A stretch of DNA of 64,000 bases from Flavobacterium frigoris PS1 (lineage in GTDB: Bacteria; Bacteroidota; Bacteroidia; Flavobacteriales; Flavobacteriaceae), in assembly GCF_000252125.1 (NCBI RefSeq), contig NZ_AHKF01000025.1:41998-105997 (forward strand). Direction: 5' to 3'. The notes below the pieces were generated by a model that worked only from the letters and a program-made list of their open reading frames with translations, had not been told where the DNA came from and did no database searches. Every line of letters starts with the position of its first letter. The stretch's first letter is position 1. Below are positions 50,757 to 59,810 of the stretch, piece after piece. The position numbers and the translations under genes were made by a program.

Positions 50757-52442
50757 ATGGCATTACCAATAAACATAAACGATTTAGTCAACGGACAAGC
50801 TATAGAATGGGAACGTCTTGAATTCAAACAAGGCTGGAACCCTGAAGAAATTGTACATACCCTATGTGCGTTTGCCAACGACATCAACAATTGGGGCGGT
50901 GGCTACATCATTGTAGGCATTGCAGAAAAGGATGGAAGGCCTATCTTACCTCCTGCGGGTTTAGCTCCCGAAAGTTTAGATAGAATTCAAGGGGCAGTTT
51001 TAACCCTTGCCTATCAATTGCTTCCCAATTATTTTCCTTTAATACAACCTTACACACTACAAGGACAACACATTTTAATATTATGGTGTCCTGCCGGTGA
51101 TAACCGCCCTTATACCGCCCCAATCACACAAGGAAAAGCAGCACAACGCTATCCCTACATTCGTTTTGGTTCCCGTAGCATCATTGCAAAAGAGGATAAT
51201 TTAAGACGATTACAAGAACTAACGGCACGTATTCCTTTTGACGACAGGATAAACGGCAAAGCAACCATTGATGATTTAGATTTAGGTTTAATTCAGGCCT
51301 TTCTTCAAGAAGTAAAAAGCGATTTATACGAAGAAAGCAAGCAGATTCCTTTTGCGGATTTATGTCTCAATATGAAAATTGTAAATGGCCCTAAAGAAGC
51401 ATTACGCCCCTTAAATGTTGGCCTATTATTTTTTTCCCGTAATCCCGAAAAATTCCTCGAACGTTCTTGGATTGAATTGGTAATTCACAAAGACAAAACT
51501 GGTAAAAACTTTTCCGAAAAGTATTTCAAAGGTCCTTTACACCATCAGCTAAGAGCCATATTGGACTATTTCAGAAATAATGTTATTGAGGAAGTTGTCG
51601 AAAAAGTAGCCCATAAAGCAGAAGCCAACCGCCATTTTAATTTTCCTTACGAAGCCATAGAAGAGGCTTTGTCTAATGCGGTTTATCATAAAAGCTATGA
51701 AATGGACAAACCTATTGAAGTGCAATTATGGCCCGACAGAATAGAAATCCTAAGTTTCCCTGGTCCGGTTCCACCAGTAGATGCACAGATACTAAAACAA
51801 AATAAACGCATCGTGGCACGGGATTATCGCAACCGCCGTATTGGTGATTTACTCAAAGAGTTACACTTGACAGAAGGACGCGGTACTGGTTTCCCTACCA
51901 TCAGAAATGCCATGAAGGAAAATAATTCGCCCGAACCTGTTTTTGAAACAGACGAACAAAGCACGTATTTCCTTTCGGTTTTACTGGCAAAAGAACAAAT
52001 AATTACAGCCATTGAGAATATTCCTTTCAATAACTTGGAGGAGCTTAGTCACTTTTTAAACACACTTAGTGACCAAGCTAGTGACCAAGCTAAAACCAGT
52101 GATAGCAAGGAAAAAGAGATTTTAGAGAACCTCTTAGCAAAACTTAGTGACCAAGCTAGTAACCAAGCTGTTCAAATTATAGAAAATAATCTTAATGATA
52201 AAGCACTGACTATTCTGAATATTTTAGACGAACCAAAAAAGAGAGTCGAAATTTTAGAAAACTTAGGCCTTTCTAACCACTCTCGTAACCGAGAAAGGTA
52301 TTTAGACCCATTGATAAACTTAGGTTGGATAGAAATGACTATTCCAGACAAACCAACACATCAAGACCAAAAATACAAACGCACCATTCAAGGAGCATTA
52401 CTTCACAGATTGGTACTGGGTTTAAACAGCGATAAAGAATAA
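50757..52442 (+). CDS. AlbA_2/Schlafen-type ATP-binding protein of the RM operon
   Basis: 561 residues. The N-terminal AlbA_2 domain (about 12-155) has ERLEFKQGWNPEEIVHTLCA and FANDINNWGGGYIIVGIAEK. A GHKL-type ATPase part follows (FPYEAIEEALSNAVYHKSYE near 295 with TEGRGTGFPTIRNAM near 380). SDQASDQA/SDQASNQA repeats lie near 440-470, and a winged-helix-like C-terminus follows. Such a gene is often found between hsdS and hsdR in Bacteroidota type I RM operons and may regulate them. It starts after the duplicated tail. Confidence 0.8.
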   Translation: MALPININDLVNGQAIEWERLEFKQGWNPEEIVHTLCAFANDINNWGGGYIIVGIAEKDGRPILPPAGLAPESLDRIQGAVLTLAYQLLPNYFPLIQPYTLQGQHILILWCPAGDNRPYTAPITQGKAAQRYPYIRFGSRSIIAKEDNLRRLQELTARIPFDDRINGKATIDDLDLGLIQAFLQEVKSDLYEESKQIPFADLCLNMKIVNGPKEALRPLNVGLLFFSRNPEKFLERSWIELVIHKDKTGKNFSEKYFKGPLHHQLRAILDYFRNNVIEEVVEKVAHKAEANRHFNFPYEAIEEALSNAVYHKSYEMDKPIEVQLWPDRIEILSFPGPVPPVDAQILKQNKRIVARDYRNRRIGDLLKELHLTEGRGTGFPTIRNAMKENNSPEPVFETDEQSTYFLSVLLAKEQIITAIENIPFNNLEELSHFLNTLSDQASDQAKTSDSKEKEILENLLAKLSDQASNQAVQIIENNLNDKALTILNILDEPKKRVEILENLGLSNHSRNRERYLDPLINLGWIEMTIPDKPTHQDQKYKRTIQGALLHRLVLGLNSDKE

Positions 52443-52549
52443 TTCTTCCTAAGAAAAGAAACAGGCGGTTCCACACAACCCTAGAGAAATAATAACTTTT
52501 CGGAAGAAATCAAAATAATGTAGTATTTTAGTGGCATCAACCTAGGAAA

Positions 52550-55500
52550 ATGAAAAGCAACTTTACCTTTCTTCAACACGAATTTCCAGAAATCTATAGA
52601 GAGATTGCCGATGCCGAAAAACACACCTTTACAGCGCCACGTTATGCTGCCTTATTGTGTCGCAGCACGTTGGAGAAAACAATGTTCTGGTTGTATAAAA
52701 ATGATGAAGATTTAGAGTTGCCTTATGACACCAAATTAGGTGCCCTACTCCACAATGAAAGTTTCAAAAATATACTCAAACCAAGTATGTTAATGGAATT
52801 GGATATTGTACGATTGAATGGGAACAATGCAGCGCATGGTAAAACGGTTCGAGCTTTAGAAGCTTTACAATCTTTGAAAAACAGCTTTCGCTTTTTGACT
52901 TTTTTAAGCAAGTATTACAGCGAAAATAATCCTAACATTCCCGAATTTGAAGAAAAAGTAATTCCTTATGGAGATACTAATGATAAAAATACCAAGCAAC
53001 TCCAGGCTCTTGCCGAAAAACTGGAGCAAGAACGTGCCGAAGCTCAAAAAGGGTTAAAAGAACAGGAAAAACTTGCAGAAGAAAATGGTTTACTGCGCAA
53101 ACAATTAGAAGCACAATTGCAACTCATTGCCGAACGTAAAGAAGAACGTTTTCAGGAAAGAGCAGTTGAAAAAGCTATTCCTGAACTCACATCCGAACAT
53201 CAAACACGCCTTATTCTAATTGATTTACTATTGCGAGAAGCAGGTTGGGATAAGCTGAGAGAAGGGCGAGAAATAGAATTCGAAGTTACAGGAATGCCAT
53301 TAACTACAAATCCATCAGGAAAAGGTTTTGTAGATTATGTGTTATGGGGCGATAACGGGTTACCACTGGCAGTGGTAGAAGCCAAAAGTACCATCCACTC
53401 TGCCACCAAAGGAAAGCATCAAGCCAGTCTTTATGCAAAATGTTTGGAAGAGAGTACAGGGCAACGTCCAATAATTTTTTACAGTAATGGTTTTGAAACC
53501 CACATTTGGGACGATACTTTTTATCCAGATAGAAAAGTACAAGGTTTTTATACCAAAGAAGAATTACAGCTACTTATTGAAAGACGTTTTTCCCGTAAGG
53601 ATTTAAGAGAATTTGCGGTAAACACAGCTATAGCTGGAAGGTATTATCAGCTGGAAGCCATCAAAAGGGTAGCAGAACATTTGGTAACCACCAACCAAAA
53701 CAAACTCAAAGGAACGAGTAGAAAAGCCTTGTTAGTCATGGCAACCGGAAGTGGAAAAACAAGAACCGCAGCGGCTATGGTAGATATGTTTACCAAATGC
53801 AACTGGGCCAAAAGAATATTGTTTTTGGCGGATAGAAATGCCTTGGTAACACAAGCCAAAAATGCTTTCAAAGAACATTTGCCACACTTGTCAGCCATTG
53901 ATTTAACTAAAGAAAAAGAAGATAATGGTACTAGAGTCGTTTTCTCGACCTACCCTACCATCCTGAACAAAATTGACAGCCTCAAAAACGAAGACGAACG
54001 TTTTTATGGTGTCGGTCATTTTGATGTGATTATCATTGACGAAGCACACCGTTCTGTGTATCAAAAATACCAATCCATTTTTAATTATTTCGATTGCATT
54101 TTAATTGGATTGACTGCCACACCTAAAACAGAAGTGGATAAAAACACTTATAGATTATTCGAAATTGAAGATGGTAATCCAACATACGCTTACGAATTAA
54201 ATAAAGCGGTTGCGGATAATTATCTAAAGCCACCCAAAGCATTTAAAATTCCGCTTAAATTCCCAAGGGAAGGGATTAAATATGAAGACCTTTCAGAGGA
54301 AGATAAAATACGTTTCAAAGAACTATTTGGTGTCCAATTTGGAGACGAAAACCAAGTTTGCGATGTGGATAAAAGCAAGATCAATACCTGGTTGTACAAC
54401 ACCGATACTATCGATAAAGTATTAGACTATTTGATGACTAATGGCCAGAAAATTGCCGGAGGTGATAAACTCGGCAAGACCATTCTTTTTGCAAAAAACC
54501 ACAAACATGCCGTTTTTATAGAGGAACGCTTCAATAAAAACTATCCTCAATATGGAGGCAGTTTCCTTCGGGTAATTGACAATTACGAAGACAAAGCCCA
54601 AGATCTTCTAGAGAAATTTTGTTTTGATAAAGGCGACGAAAAAGAGCCTCAAATTGCCGTTTCCGTAGATATGATGGATACTGGTGTGGATGCGCCTAGA
54701 GTATTAAACTTAGTGTTTTTTAAAGAAGTAAAATCGTCTTCAAAATACTGGCAAATGATTGGTCGAGGCACGCGTTTGTGTCCGGATATTTTTGCGCCGG
54801 GAATAGACAAAGAATATTTTTTAATCTTTGATTTCTGTGGCAATTTTGAATATTTTGGAGATAATCCAGATGGGGAAACACAAAAAACTGCCCTTTCTTT
54901 AGCCCAACAAACCTTCAATACAAAACTGGAAATTGTGATGACAGTGCGTCAGTTGCAAGACCCAACCGAAGAACAAGAACACATTCAAGTACAATTCACG
55001 GATGATTTACACCTATTGGTGGATCATTTAGATGATGCCCGTTTTGAAGTCCGCAAACACTGGCGTTATGTTTTAGAATATAAAAACAGAGCAAGATGGA
55101 ACAATTTGCTGCAAGGCGATGTACTCAATATACAAAGTAATTTATCTCATTTAATAGATTACAACCAAGACAAGGACGAATTTGCTAAACGATTTGATTT
55201 ATTGGTTTACAAACTACAACTGGCATTGATTACTGGAAATAAAGCGCAAGTAAGACACATTGATAATATGTATGATATTGTGAATATGCTATTTACGAAA
55301 CGTAATATTCCTGCCGTTCAAGCCAAAATAGCGACAATCAAACAACTACAAAACGAACAATTCTGGAGTACGGTTAATGTGCAACAATTAGAAGTAATCC
55401 GTCAAGAACTTCGTGATTTAATCCAGTTTCTAAAAGACGAAAAGAAACTAGACCCTGTTTATACTTCCTTTACTGATGAGCTTTCAAAAGATGGCGTTGA

Positions 55501-56002
55501 AGAAGTAGATCTTTTGGCTACATATACTTCATTACAAAGTTATAAAGACCGTGTAGAAGCCTTTATTAGAAAAAACAAATCCCATTTGGTGATTGATAAA
55601 TTATATAAAAATTTACCTATTACTAGCAATGAATTGGAGCTATTGGAACAATTCCTGTTGAAAGAAGCTTTGGAAAGCAAAGACCGTTTTATAAAAGAAT
55701 ACGGAGAACAACCATTAGGTAAGTTTGTTCGAAATATAGTTGGTTTAGATATTGAAATTGCCAATCAATTATTCTCGGATTTTATCTCCAAAGGAAATTT
55801 GAATGCCAACCAAATTACGTTCATCCAAAAAATAATCCAGTACCTCAACCAAAAAGGAGTAATAGAAAAACAATTACTGACACAAGCCCCATTTAATGAA
55901 CATCACGACCAAGGCGTTTTTGGTATATTCCCGGAAGAAGACAAGGCCATGAAAGTGATTCAAGTAATCAATCAGGTCAATGAAAATGCTATGTTTGCCT
56001 AA
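52550..56002 (+). CDS. hsdR: Type I restriction endonuclease/translocase subunit
   Basis: 1150 residues. An N-terminal DUF4145-like helical domain (about 15-125) is followed by a coiled coil (about 145-205), the HsdR nuclease domain (about 215-330; LAVVEAKSTIHSATKGKHQA is the PD-(D/E)xK core) and a superfamily 2 helicase: MATGSGKTRTAAAMVD (Walker A near 400), IIIDEAHRSVYQ (DEAH near 497), MIGRGTRLCPDIF (motif VI). A C-terminal EcoEI_R-like domain follows. It translocates and cuts unmethylated DNA. Its stop overlaps the convergent WYL gene by 4 bases. Confidence 0.95.
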   Translation: MKSNFTFLQHEFPEIYREIADAEKHTFTAPRYAALLCRSTLEKTMFWLYKNDEDLELPYDTKLGALLHNESFKNILKPSMLMELDIVRLNGNNAAHGKTVRALEALQSLKNSFRFLTFLSKYYSENNPNIPEFEEKVIPYGDTNDKNTKQLQALAEKLEQERAEAQKGLKEQEKLAEENGLLRKQLEAQLQLIAERKEERFQERAVEKAIPELTSEHQTRLILIDLLLREAGWDKLREGREIEFEVTGMPLTTNPSGKGFVDYVLWGDNGLPLAVVEAKSTIHSATKGKHQASLYAKCLEESTGQRPIIFYSNGFETHIWDDTFYPDRKVQGFYTKEELQLLIERRFSRKDLREFAVNTAIAGRYYQLEAIKRVAEHLVTTNQNKLKGTSRKALLVMATGSGKTRTAAAMVDMFTKCNWAKRILFLADRNALVTQAKNAFKEHLPHLSAIDLTKEKEDNGTRVVFSTYPTILNKIDSLKNEDERFYGVGHFDVIIIDEAHRSVYQKYQSIFNYFDCILIGLTATPKTEVDKNTYRLFEIEDGNPTYAYELNKAVADNYLKPPKAFKIPLKFPREGIKYEDLSEEDKIRFKELFGVQFGDENQVCDVDKSKINTWLYNTDTIDKVLDYLMTNGQKIAGGDKLGKTILFAKNHKHAVFIEERFNKNYPQYGGSFLRVIDNYEDKAQDLLEKFCFDKGDEKEPQIAVSVDMMDTGVDAPRVLNLVFFKEVKSSSKYWQMIGRGTRLCPDIFAPGIDKEYFLIFDFCGNFEYFGDNPDGETQKTALSLAQQTFNTKLEIVMTVRQLQDPTEEQEHIQVQFTDDLHLLVDHLDDARFEVRKHWRYVLEYKNRARWNNLLQGDVLNIQSNLSHLIDYNQDKDEFAKRFDLLVYKLQLALITGNKAQVRHIDNMYDIVNMLFTKRNIPAVQAKIATIKQLQNEQFWSTVNVQQLEVIRQELRDLIQFLKDEKKLDPVYTSFTDELSKDGVEEVDLLATYTSLQSYKDRVEAFIRKNKSHLVIDKLYKNLPITSNELELLEQFLLKEALESKDRFIKEYGEQPLGKFVRNIVGLDIEIANQLFSDFISKGNLNANQITFIQKIIQYLNQKGVIEKQLLTQAPFNEHHDQGVFGIFPEEDKAMKVIQVINQVNENAMFA

Positions 56003-57003
56003 TAATTGGCCAAACTGCGTACTAACCGTAGCTTTATAGCATTTTTAAAAAAGTCGGGCTCCATCACTTTCAATCCGGCTCCAAAGGATAAAATCATTTT
56101 TTCCAATTCATGATTGGGAATCACTTCTATAGAAAAAGTAAAGCCGGTTTCATCAATACTGATTTTCTTTTGTGAACCGTGTAAGGGTTTGGTTATTATA
56201 TAAGGTGCTAAATCGGGTGTTGCAAACAAAGTGATTTTCGAAACTGTAGATTCAGGAGAAATAGAAACCCCAATAACATCATCAAAATATTCATTAAAAT
56301 CAATTGGGGAAACTTGATACTTTTTGTTTGTTTCCGAAAAAGAAACAATCCTATCCAAAGCCAAATTGGTGAAATTTTCAAATTGCGGATTATTTCCAAT
56401 TAAAAACCAGCGATTATTATATTGTTTCAGATAATGTGGATGAATTTCCAATGTAGTCATCATATCGCTTTTGAAAGATTGATAATCCACTTGCAACACT
56501 TTTTTGTACAAAATAGCATTGAACAAATCACCTAGAAAATGAATGTTTTTCAGGTATTCATTGGCGTCAAAACTAATGATTTCCCTTTCGTGCGATTGCA
56601 ATTTGAAAGCTTCTTGCAACTTCAAAATCAATTCATTGACCCATTCAAATTGTGGCATTCCTTTAAAACGGGACAAAACCAATAAAGCTGATTTCAATTT
56701 TTCGGCTTCCAGTTCGTTCATAGGTTGCTTATTGATTGAAAAATCAGAAGTTTCATAGCGATAATATACTTTCCGCCCTTCTTTAATTCGATCTAGTGGC
56801 ACAGACCAACCTTGACTACTTTCCATAAACTTAATATCTTCAAAAAGTTGACGTTTTTTTATACCATCCCCATCAGGATTGAGTTCATATAAAGCTTCAT
56901 TACAATTTTCCAGTAAATCATCTAAATAAAATTTCATATTGAAATTATTAAAACATTTGTCTAAAGCGTGAAAACGAATAAGAGCATTTTTGTTGATGGC
57001 CAT
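55999..57003 (-). CDS. WYL-domain transcriptional regulator
   Basis: 334 residues. A helix-turn-helix-like N-terminal half (ALIRFHALDKCFNNFNMKFY, KKRQLFEDIKFMESSQGWSV) is followed by a WYL domain (about 140-215, VLQVDYQSFKSDMMTTLEIH then YNNRWFLIGNNPQFENFTNL) and a C-terminal WCX part. WYL regulators are common with defence systems and bind DNA fragments or nucleotides as signals. It converges on hsdR and reads away from gene 57102-57716, so it may regulate the RM locus or that gene. Confidence 0.85.
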   Translation of the reverse strand: MAINKNALIRFHALDKCFNNFNMKFYLDDLLENCNEALYELNPDGDGIKKRQLFEDIKFMESSQGWSVPLDRIKEGRKVYYRYETSDFSINKQPMNELEAEKLKSALLVLSRFKGMPQFEWVNELILKLQEAFKLQSHEREIISFDANEYLKNIHFLGDLFNAILYKKVLQVDYQSFKSDMMTTLEIHPHYLKQYNNRWFLIGNNPQFENFTNLALDRIVSFSETNKKYQVSPIDFNEYFDDVIGVSISPESTVSKITLFATPDLAPYIITKPLHGSQKKISIDETGFTFSIEVIPNHELEKMILSFGAGLKVMEPDFFKNAIKLRLVRSLANY

Positions 57004-57101
57004 AGTTGAAAAGTTTGATAGGGTAAATTTAAAACTAAACGATGCGAATAGACTGCACTAATAGCAAATAGTTTTGTAATCTAATTTAAAAAGAAAATAG
57101 T

Positions 57102-57716
57102 ATGTTAAAGAAAATTATGATTATCGCAGGGATTGTGACTTTTATGTTTAGTGGAAATGTATTGGGTCAGGAAAAAATTGCCACTTACAATTCGACTTAT
57201 TTGTCGAAAAACTTTGAAATTCAAGCAGGGAAACCAAATGAAAAAGGCGATTTTGATTATTACATTGATTGCTTCTCTTCAGACAGTTCGAGTCGTAAAG
57301 CATCGTTAATGCTAAAAAATAAAGAAGTTCCGGATTTCATTGAATTTCTTGCAAGTATAAAAGAGACCTTTTTAAAATGGAAACAAACTGCTATAGAAAA
57401 TAAAGTAACGGAACTGGACAAGAAAATTGAATACAAGAATTTGAATTACAGAGGTGCATTCCTTTATGGCAAATGGAACTTTGATTATTCAGTTAACCTT
57501 TCAACCCGTTTTAGAATAATAAACGATAAATACTTGTTGATTATTGATAGCGATGCCTTGCAATCCAGTTCTAACCAATTTATTAAAAGTGATGGCTTCC
57601 GTTTTGTTTTTAGTTCAGCGCAAGAAATTGATGAATTAATAAACGGCTTAGACATAGAAAAAGTAAAAGAGTTCTATTCTGCTAAAAATGGCAAGGAAGA
57701 TTTATTTAAGAATTAA
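57102..57716 (+). CDS. Secreted hypothetical protein
   Basis: 204 residues. Signal peptide MIIAGIVTFMFSGNVLGQ; the mature part contains KGDFDYYIDCFSSDSSSRKA, a lone KNKEVPDFIEFLASIKETFL and a C-terminal SSAQEIDELINGL. No family is recognised. It is divergent from the WYL regulator (98-base gap), and a terminator follows. Confidence 0.6.
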   Translation: MLKKIMIIAGIVTFMFSGNVLGQEKIATYNSTYLSKNFEIQAGKPNEKGDFDYYIDCFSSDSSSRKASLMLKNKEVPDFIEFLASIKETFLKWKQTAIENKVTELDKKIEYKNLNYRGAFLYGKWNFDYSVNLSTRFRIINDKYLLIIDSDALQSSSNQFIKSDGFRFVFSSAQEIDELINGLDIEKVKEFYSAKNGKEDLFKN

Positions 57717-57742
57717 ATTGTAAAAAAACACTGCCTTACAAA

Positions 57743-57787
57743 ACATCCAATAAATTTTGAATTGTTGGATGTCTTGCAAGTTTTTTT
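57743..57787 (+). terminator. Terminator after the secreted protein
   Basis: ACATCCAA (57743-57750) and TTGGATGT (57765-57772) form a stem with a 14-base loop, extended by CTTGCAAG and seven T's. It separates the secreted gene from the two-gene unit downstream. Confidence 0.65.
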
Positions 57788-57923
57788 ATATACTTTAGTA
57801 AAGTAGATAATCATGAAAGCTGTAAATTTATTACAGCTTTAGGATTTATAGAAATTCATTTAAAATAATATTTGAATAATCTTAAATTCAAAAAACAAGT
57901 ATGAAAAAAATACAGTACATTTC

Positions 57924-59807
57924 ATGAATCAAAATATTGACAAAATAACGGATTTGATACACTATACCTTTGAGAACAGAAAAGGTAAATATAAATTTTC
58001 CGAAATACTGGATCATGTCGTCCTTTTAAAACAAGGAGTATTAAAAATTGTAGAGAAGGATCTCCAATACCTTGAAATTAATTTAGATTCCTTTTTATTT
58101 AACGAGCTACTATTAAATATTGCCGAAACGGAATTAAAAAGAAAACTACCTGACAATATTGTTGACACGTTTCTTTTCATAGATGATTTTGAAAAGTACC
58201 TGAAAAACAAATATTGTATAGACGATTCAAGTAAGGAATTTACTAACTCAATTAATGCGTTAAAAGCATTTGTCCTCACCATTCTAAATAATCAACTTTG
58301 CGTTTATGATTTCTATGTTGAATTCATAAAGGACAAAAAACAAAAAAGAAGGGATAGCTCTAATTTTATAGACCCATATTTTCAGTTTTTAATAATTACA
58401 AATGCTTGCGAAGAAGTAATTCTAAGCTCCTGCATAGAATACAATAACTCCGAGAAACACCCTTCAAATTACATCTATAATTTTCTAAGAGGGTTAGGAA
58501 AAAATCATAGTACACTTGCCAAACAGTTAGCTGAATTTGGTATTAAAAATGATTTTCAGAAGTATTCTGTTTTAATTCCAAATTTATTTATTGGCTTATA
58601 TAATGAAGGTCATAATGATACTTTTGATGATTCTATTTTAATATTTGAAAAAGATCCAATTACTGCATTGAAAGCATTCAGTGGTTATAATCTTTCGAAC
58701 GGGTCAGATATAAAACAATTATTTGAGTTACTAAATAAGATTGAACCAATAACCATTGAATTAGTAAATCTAAAAAGTGTTTTATTTTGTAATTTCATTG
58801 AAAATGATAATGCATCAGCTGAAATTAAAGAAAATTCCATCAAAGAGCTTGTTAAGCTTTTGAAATCAGAAGATCATAAAAAGGCGGACAGTGCTTTTCA
58901 AAATATCCAGTATAGTTTAGAAAAATATGAATATGAAAAATATTATCTGTTAAATGTCTATCTGAACAATACACAGAATTTCAATGTATTCAACTATTTT
59001 TTCCATAATTTCAAAAACCCACAATACCTTTTTGACATTCTAATAAAAAGATATGATGCATCTGGATTTAGGGATTCAATAGATTTGTTTAAGAATTCAC
59101 TAAATCATTTTTTAGACACAAACAAAGAAGAAACAGAAGAACAAATTTTAGACTTATTTAACTTTAGGAAGTATAGTTTATTGGCTGTCAAAATAATTCT
59201 TTCTACTCATGGGGGAGTACATCAAGTCAATTTATTAAAGTTGTCAGAAAAACAGGCTCAATTGTTTGCAATCGACAGTATTTGCAATTATCCTCATTCC
59301 ATTGATGATTTACTTCCTCTCTTATTGAAATTAAAAGAGTCTAATTTAAAAGAAGTAAAAGATTATTTGCAGACTAAGTTAGCTGAATTAATCTTTGAGG
59401 TTTATCAAGAATCACTACTTGATCTCATCAAAAAGAATTTAACCAACTCGAAAAAAGACAAAGATTTTCTAATTCCTTTACAAAAGGCTTTCGATGAATA
59501 TTCTAAAATGCGTGAGTTTAAGGCAAAAATTAAAGACTTAGATCCTAAAGAAAACGAAAGAAATCTAATGGATTTATACTATCGTTTAGAGCATGAAAAT
59601 CAGGCCAAAATGATGAAGAACATAGATAAGGATAAAAACTCATTCTTGTCCATGATGAAAAACATGGTAATTGTCAGAGGAAGAGCGTGGAAAAATGATG
59701 ATTCAGAAGACATTCTACCATTAGGTTATTTTGAATCAAGTATGATGATCGATACTAGAGCCTATAAAAACCCTCCTGTTTATGAACAAAATCTTGAAAA
59801 TTTCTAA
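57924..59807 (+). CDS. Large hypothetical protein, first gene of a putative two-gene defence system
   Basis: 627 residues, entirely helical in appearance, starting MNQNIDKITDLIHYTFENRK. Repeated helical segments (for example HHFHN-free SLLAVKIILSTHGGVHQVNL and LLPLLLKLKESNLKEVKDYL) suggest an alpha-solenoid. The C-terminus has a highly conserved-looking RGRAWKNDDSEDILPLGYFE. No membrane helix or catalytic motif. The next gene starts 3 bases after its stop, so the two are surely co-translated. Family not recognised. Confidence 0.6.
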   Translation: MNQNIDKITDLIHYTFENRKGKYKFSEILDHVVLLKQGVLKIVEKDLQYLEINLDSFLFNELLLNIAETELKRKLPDNIVDTFLFIDDFEKYLKNKYCIDDSSKEFTNSINALKAFVLTILNNQLCVYDFYVEFIKDKKQKRRDSSNFIDPYFQFLIITNACEEVILSSCIEYNNSEKHPSNYIYNFLRGLGKNHSTLAKQLAEFGIKNDFQKYSVLIPNLFIGLYNEGHNDTFDDSILIFEKDPITALKAFSGYNLSNGSDIKQLFELLNKIEPITIELVNLKSVLFCNFIENDNASAEIKENSIKELVKLLKSEDHKKADSAFQNIQYSLEKYEYEKYYLLNVYLNNTQNFNVFNYFFHNFKNPQYLFDILIKRYDASGFRDSIDLFKNSLNHFLDTNKEETEEQILDLFNFRKYSLLAVKIILSTHGGVHQVNLLKLSEKQAQLFAIDSICNYPHSIDDLLPLLLKLKESNLKEVKDYLQTKLAELIFEVYQESLLDLIKKNLTNSKKDKDFLIPLQKAFDEYSKMREFKAKIKDLDPKENERNLMDLYYRLEHENQAKMMKNIDKDKNSFLSMMKNMVIVRGRAWKNDDSEDILPLGYFESSMMIDTRAYKNPPVYEQNLENF

Positions 59808-59810
59808 GTA

